In this document: positions 7,313 through 10,250 of the stretch, one piece after another | How the letters are laid out: every line of letters starts with the position of its first letter | How positions within the stretch are numbered: position 1 is the first letter of the stretch | Source of the DNA: JAYPUA01 sp038133845 | Lineage (GTDB): Bacteria > SAR324 > NAC60-12 | Assembly: GCA_038133845.1 (NCBI GenBank) | Contig: JAYPUA010000079.1 | Coordinates: forward strand, 1 to 10,250 | Direction of reading: 5' to 3' | DNA length: 10,250 bases | Position numbers and translations under genes: made by a program | Notes under the pieces: model-generated | Told to the model about the DNA's origin: nothing | Database searches by the model: none | What the model saw: only the letters and a program-made list of their open reading frames with translations

Positions 7313-8590
7313 CTAGCAGGTCCATAGGCCCTTGAAGTCCAGGAATTCTCCAGTTGCCGGGCCAAGGGATTGAAACAGCTCGTGATCAACGAGGAGTACA
7401 CGTAAGTTCGCATTCTGGAAGGCCTCTGCGGCAGGTTTAAGCTGCACAGAGTCAGGGAGTGAGTCCGGAAGCCGACTCAGGTAGGGCTCGACAACCCACA
7501 CAGGGCCGGAATGCCAGCGGAGGATATCGTGAACAATTTCCAGCGCTGGGCTCTCCCGCAGGTCGTCGATATTGGCCTTGAAGGACAGCCCGAAGCAGGC
7601 GATAGAGACCTCGAGGGGGTCCTTTTGGGGGTGGCGCGACAGGAAGTCTCGCAAGGCCCTGCGGATCTTCTCCATCACCCAATGGGTTTTCTCGTCGTTC
7701 ACCTCACGGGCCGTGCGAATCAGCCGCGCCTCTTGGGGGTTCCGGTGGACGATGAACCACGGATCCACGGCAATGCAGTGCCCCCCAACTCCTGGGCCTG
7801 GCTGGAGAATGTGAACTCTGGGGTGCCGATTGGCCAACCGGATCAGGTTCCAAACGTTAACACCCAACTGTTCACAGATCATCGACAGCTCGTTGGCAAA
7901 GGCGATGTTGACGTCCCGGAAGCTGTTTTCCGTGAGCTTGCACATCTCTGCCGTGCGGGCATCAGTCAAAAAGCAATCGTTCTCTACAAAACGCTGGTAA
8001 AGCGCTTGGGCGTAATGGGCACAGCGTGCGGTCAGCCCACCGATGATCCGATCGTTGTGGGTGATCTCCTCCAGCAAGTGTCCGGGAAGGGCTCGTTCCG
8101 GGCAGTAGGCTATCCGGATGTCCGACGTCGCCCCATGTGTTAGGGGGAAGGTCAGGTCGGGACGTAGCTCGGCCATCCTGCGAGCCACCTGCTCGGTGGT
8201 GCCAACTGGGGAACTGGACTCTATGATCACCAGGTTCCCTGGCTGGAGGACCAAGGCGATGGCCTCGGCCGAGGCCTCCACATAGCTCAGGTCTGGCTCC
8301 TGCCCTGTGGTGGTTGGGGTCGGAACAGCAATCAGGAAGGCATCGGCCGGCTCTATCCGTGAGGATGCACGGAGGGTCCCAGCGCTAATAACCTGCGCCA
8401 CCAGATGCTCCAGCTCTGGCTCCACAATGTGAATTTCTCCACGGTTGATGATCTCAACAATCCGAGGGTTGATGTCAACCCCGACCACCGAGACACCCTT
8501 ATGCGCCAACAGGGCTGCAGTGGGCAAACCAATATAGCCCATGCCAACAACAGAAACCTTCGAGAAGGTAACGCTTGGAAGGTGCTCCAT
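7313..8590 (-). CDS. wecC: UDP-N-acetyl-D-mannosamine dehydrogenase
   Basis: This enzyme oxidises UDP-ManNAc with two NAD+ to UDP-ManNAcA, the step after WecB. The 425-residue product matches the UDP-glucose/GDP-mannose dehydrogenase family in length and order. It has an NAD-binding VVGMGYIGLP (14-23) with D39 ending the second strand; AVPTPTT (88-94); CPERALPGHLLEE (163-175); KLTENSFRDVNIAFANEL (218-235) with the family's Lys and Asn; GPGVGGHCIAVDPWF (265-279) with catalytic C272; and FGLSFKANIDDLRESP (333-348). GHCIAVDPWF favours a ManNAc dehydrogenase over a UDP-glucose dehydrogenase, though a related UDP-HexNAc 6-dehydrogenase (WbpA-like) cannot be excluded. I see no clear Shine-Dalgarno before the ATG at 8590, and the frame upstream closes without another start codon. 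It is first in the minus-strand pair, reading out of the divergent region. Confidence 0.9.
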   Translation of the reverse strand: MEHLPSVTFSKVSVVGMGYIGLPTAALLAHKGVSVVGVDINPRIVEIINRGEIHIVEPELEHLVAQVISAGTLRASSRIEPADAFLIAVPTPTTTGQEPDLSYVEASAEAIALVLQPGNLVIIESSSPVGTTEQVARRMAELRPDLTFPLTHGATSDIRIAYCPERALPGHLLEEITHNDRIIGGLTARCAHYAQALYQRFVENDCFLTDARTAEMCKLTENSFRDVNIAFANELSMICEQLGVNVWNLIRLANRHPRVHILQPGPGVGGHCIAVDPWFIVHRNPQEARLIRTAREVNDEKTHWVMEKIRRALRDFLSRHPQKDPLEVSIACFGLSFKANIDDLRESPALEIVHDILRWHSGPVWVVEPYLSRLPDSLPDSVQLKPAAEAFQNANLRVLLVDHELFQSLGPATGEFLDFKGLWTC

Positions 8591-8802
8591 ATGCTTTGGA
8601 TGAAAAAGGTACCCTCTAACTCCATGTCAGCGGGCATTCCGAAGGGCTCGGCCATATCCACTTCCCCAGATCCAAGGCTCCAGCTCCGATCTGGAAAGTG
8701 AAATCCTCTAGAGGACTCAGGAGGAATAGAAGGACTAGATATACTGCCAGATCAAATAGAGTTGCAACTTATTTTTCATTCACACAAAATCCTAAAAATT
8801 TT

Positions 8803-8831
8803 TTGATACTTGCATGAATTAAAAATAATCT
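8803..8831 (+). promoter_or_regulatory. Candidate sigma70-type promoter for the 9075 gene
   Basis: TTGATA (8803-8808) matches the -35 consensus at five of six positions. With a 17-bp spacer the -10 would be TAATCT (8826-8831), a poor match. With a 15-bp spacer it would be AATAAT (8824-8829), a good match but short spacing. It lies in the AT-rich core and would give a leader of more than 200 nt before the start at 9075. AT-rich DNA yields such matches by chance, so this is only a candidate. Confidence 0.25.
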
Positions 8832-8921
8832 TTTTAATTACAAAAGAGACGAAGAACAAGCCAGGGCAATCGCATGAAATTATGTTTGAACTCCAATGAG
8901 TTGAGCCCAGTAGCGATCGGA

Positions 8922-8938
8922 GGTTGCAGCAAGCAACC
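8922..8938 (+). other. Perfect small hairpin in the leader of the epimerase gene
   Basis: GGTTGC, a five-base AGCAA loop and GCAACC form a perfect 6-bp stem about 140 bp before the gene start. No T-run follows, so it does not look like an intrinsic terminator. A second inverted repeat, GGTCCT (8971-8976) and AGGACC (8992-8997) with a 15-base loop, lies 32 bp further on. Together they suggest a structured 5' leader, but neither matches a riboswitch or attenuator I know. Confidence 0.35.
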
Positions 8939-9074
8939 GTTTGGACTTGATGCTCGCCTTGCCAGAGACGGGTCCTTGTCGGATCAGATTCAGGACCACA
9001 TGCTTGAGACTCCCAGGTTGTTTGCACCCTCTCTCAAACGCATCTGATCGTCCACCTCATTTATAAGGGATTCT

Positions 9075-10091
9075 TTGAAAGTTCTCATCACGGGAGCAGC
9101 TGGTTTCATTGGTTCCGCCTTGACCTTGCGGCTACTGACGCGTGGCGACACAGTCATAGGTCTGGACAACCACAACGACTACTACGACCCGACCCTTAAG
9201 GAGGCGCGGCTTGCACGTCAGGCGTTGCACCCGGAGTACACCCACGTCCGCATGGACCTAGCCAACCGGGAGCACATGGTGGCGCTCTTCCAGACCCACA
9301 GGCCTCAGCGTGTGGTCAACCTGGCTGGCCAGGCCGGGGTGCGGTATTCGATAGAGAACCCAATGGCCTACATCGACAGCAACCTGGTCGGTTTCGGTCA
9401 CATCCTTGAGGGATGCCGCCATCATGAGGTGGAGCACCTGGTTTATGCCAGTTCCTCTAGTGTCTATGGAGCAAGCACCGAGATGCCGTTCTCTATCCAC
9501 CACAACGTGGACCATCCGCTGAGTCTCTATGCAGCCACCAAAAAGGCCAATGAACTGATGGCCCACACCTACAGTCATCTCTACAGGCTGCCGACCACAG
9601 GGCTACGCTTTTTCACTGTCTACGGTCCCTGGGGGCGTCCGGACATGGCGCCTTACAAGTTCGCCCAGGCAATCACCGAGGGCCAGACCTTGAAGGTCTT
9701 CAACCACGGCAACCACCGCAGAGATTTCACGTACATAGACGACATCATCGAGGGGCTGATCCGGGTGCTTGATCGCCCGGCAATGCCGAACCCGGACTGG
9801 TCGAGCGAGCGCCCCGACCCTGGCACAAGCCGGGCTCCGTGGCGAGTGTACAACTTTGGCAACAACCGGCCGGTGAACCTGATGGACTACATCCGCCTCC
9901 TGGAACAGACACTAGGAAGAACAGTAGACAAGGAGTTCCTGCCACTCCAGCCAGGGGACGTCCCGGACACGTGGGCCGACATGGATGACATCGTCGAGCA
10001 GTTCGACTACAAGCCAAACACTCCGGTTGAGGAGGGTGTAGCCAACTTTGCCCGGTGGTTTAGCGAATACTACAGAGGCTCAGGAAGGTAA
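9075..10091 (+). CDS. UDP-glucuronate 4-epimerase (NAD-dependent epimerase)
   Basis: This short-chain dehydrogenase/reductase probably interconverts UDP-GlcA and UDP-GalA for capsule or O-antigen. The 338-residue product has the usual family length. It shows GAAGFIG (7-13) for NAD binding, GLDNHNDYYDPTLKEARL (29-46), which is characteristic of this epimerase group, NLAGQAGVRYS (82-92), ASSSSVYG (125-132), the catalytic Y152-x3-K156 in LYAATKKANE, FFTVYGPWGRPDMAP (179-193), and DFTYIDDI near 216-223. Translation starts at a TTG: KVLITGAAGFIG must follow directly, and the next in-frame ATG (residue 60) would remove the nucleotide-binding loop. AAGGGA (9065-9070) lies four bases before the TTG. 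It is transcribed away from wecC. Related 4-epimerases for other UDP-sugars are possible, but the NDYYD...LKEARL and GPWGRPDM segments favour UDP-glucuronate. Confidence 0.88.
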   Translation: MKVLITGAAGFIGSALTLRLLTRGDTVIGLDNHNDYYDPTLKEARLARQALHPEYTHVRMDLANREHMVALFQTHRPQRVVNLAGQAGVRYSIENPMAYIDSNLVGFGHILEGCRHHEVEHLVYASSSSVYGASTEMPFSIHHNVDHPLSLYAATKKANELMAHTYSHLYRLPTTGLRFFTVYGPWGRPDMAPYKFAQAITEGQTLKVFNHGNHRRDFTYIDDIIEGLIRVLDRPAMPNPDWSSERPDPGTSRAPWRVYNFGNNRPVNLMDYIRLLEQTLGRTVDKEFLPLQPGDVPDTWADMDDIVEQFDYKPNTPVEEGVANFARWFSEYYRGSGR

Positions 10092-10250
10092 AACAGGATC
10101 GCCGGGTTGCTGCTCGTCCGAAGCGTCTGAGGGCTAGCCTCAGGCAAAGAGACCTTTCCAAGTTGCTTCGAGTACCTTGCTCTCTCTACTCCAGCACTCG
10201 TGTCCCCAAGGACGAGGGTTACTGGACCTTCCCAGTTTTCAGACGTTGCC
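10092..10250. other. Right-edge region without an assignable gene
   Basis: A hairpin CTGAGG, loop GCTAG, CCTCAG (10127-10143) lies 36 bp after the epimerase stop, but no T-run follows. A second, bulged inverted repeat pairs CTCGT (10197-10201) with ACGAG (10212-10216). One plus frame is open from before 10094 to the window edge. One minus frame is open from the edge down to a stop at 10070-10072, which would overlap the end of the epimerase gene. Neither translation shows a motif I recognise, so I call no gene here. Confidence 0.4.

Larger units (their letters stand above)
8591..9074. promoter_or_regulatory. Divergent intergenic region, AT-rich, with palindromes
   Basis: These 484 bp separate the divergent wecC and UDP-glucuronate epimerase genes and should hold both promoters. 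No convincing gene is seen: the short frames on either strand have no recognisable product. About 8755-8850 is strikingly AT-rich against its surroundings. Perfect palindromes are TCCTCTAGAGGA (8704-8715) and AGTTGCAACT (8760-8769). A near-direct repeat, GCATGAATTA (8812-8821) and GCATGAAATTA (8872-8882), lies 60 bp apart. Hairpin elements at 8922-8938 and 8971-8997 are within the probable leader of the plus-strand gene. No JUMPstart/ops-like GGCGGTAG element was found. No clear minus-strand promoter could be picked. Confidence 0.55.

Noticed and set aside
7511..8143. 210-codon plus-strand frame opposite wecC
   Set aside because: It lies fully within the strongly conserved wecC coding region and shows no domain of its own.
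10127..10143. Hairpin after the epimerase considered as a Rho-independent terminator
   Set aside because: The 6-bp stem is perfect, but the following bases have no T-run.
1..10250. CRISPR array, tRNA/rRNA, insertion sequence, prophage, toxin-antitoxin or defence system
   Set aside because: I saw no regularly spaced repeats, transposase or integrase motifs, terminal inverted repeats, RNA gene signatures or defence-type domains; all confident genes fit polysaccharide synthesis.

Overview
The window is part of a bacterial surface-polysaccharide (O-antigen, capsule or exopolysaccharide) locus. It has moderately high GC, tightly packed genes and long spurious antisense frames typical of such DNA. 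The sequence does not identify a genus. A didermal bacterium is plausible but not shown.

Layout. Positions 3-125 may hold the tail of an upstream gene. From 155 a plus-strand run begins: wecB (UDP-GlcNAc 2-epimerase), then an unfamiliar GT-B-like protein (1322-2281). A 214-bp gap with a terminator-like hairpin follows. Four more plus-strand genes come next: a GT-B glycosyltransferase (2496-3545), a GT8-like GT-A glycosyltransferase (3554-4234), a second copy of the unfamiliar protein (4269-5180), and a SAM methyltransferase with a basic Ala/Pro-rich tail (5177-5917). This run converges, with a 12-bp gap, on a minus-strand pair: wecC (UDP-ManNAc dehydrogenase, 8590-7313) followed by a COG4671/MurG-like glycosyltransferase (7222-5930). 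A 484-bp divergent region, AT-rich in the middle, separates wecC from a plus-strand UDP-glucuronate 4-epimerase (9075-10091, TTG start). The last 159 bp hold no gene I can assign.

How the genes fit together. WecB and WecC together convert UDP-GlcNAc to UDP-ManNAc and then to UDP-ManNAcA. The 4-epimerase makes UDP-GalA from UDP-GlcA. Three recognisable glycosyltransferases and two copies of a GT-B-like unknown could assemble these sugars, and the methyltransferase could modify the product. The simplest inference is an acidic polysaccharide containing uronic acids. No flippase, polymerase, ABC exporter or initiating phosphoglycosyltransferase lies in the window.

The least ordinary features are the duplicated unfamiliar family, the methyltransferase tail, a hairpin covering the ribosome binding site of the first copy, and the structured divergent region. 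I see no CRISPR, phage, toxin-antitoxin, transposon or RNA gene.
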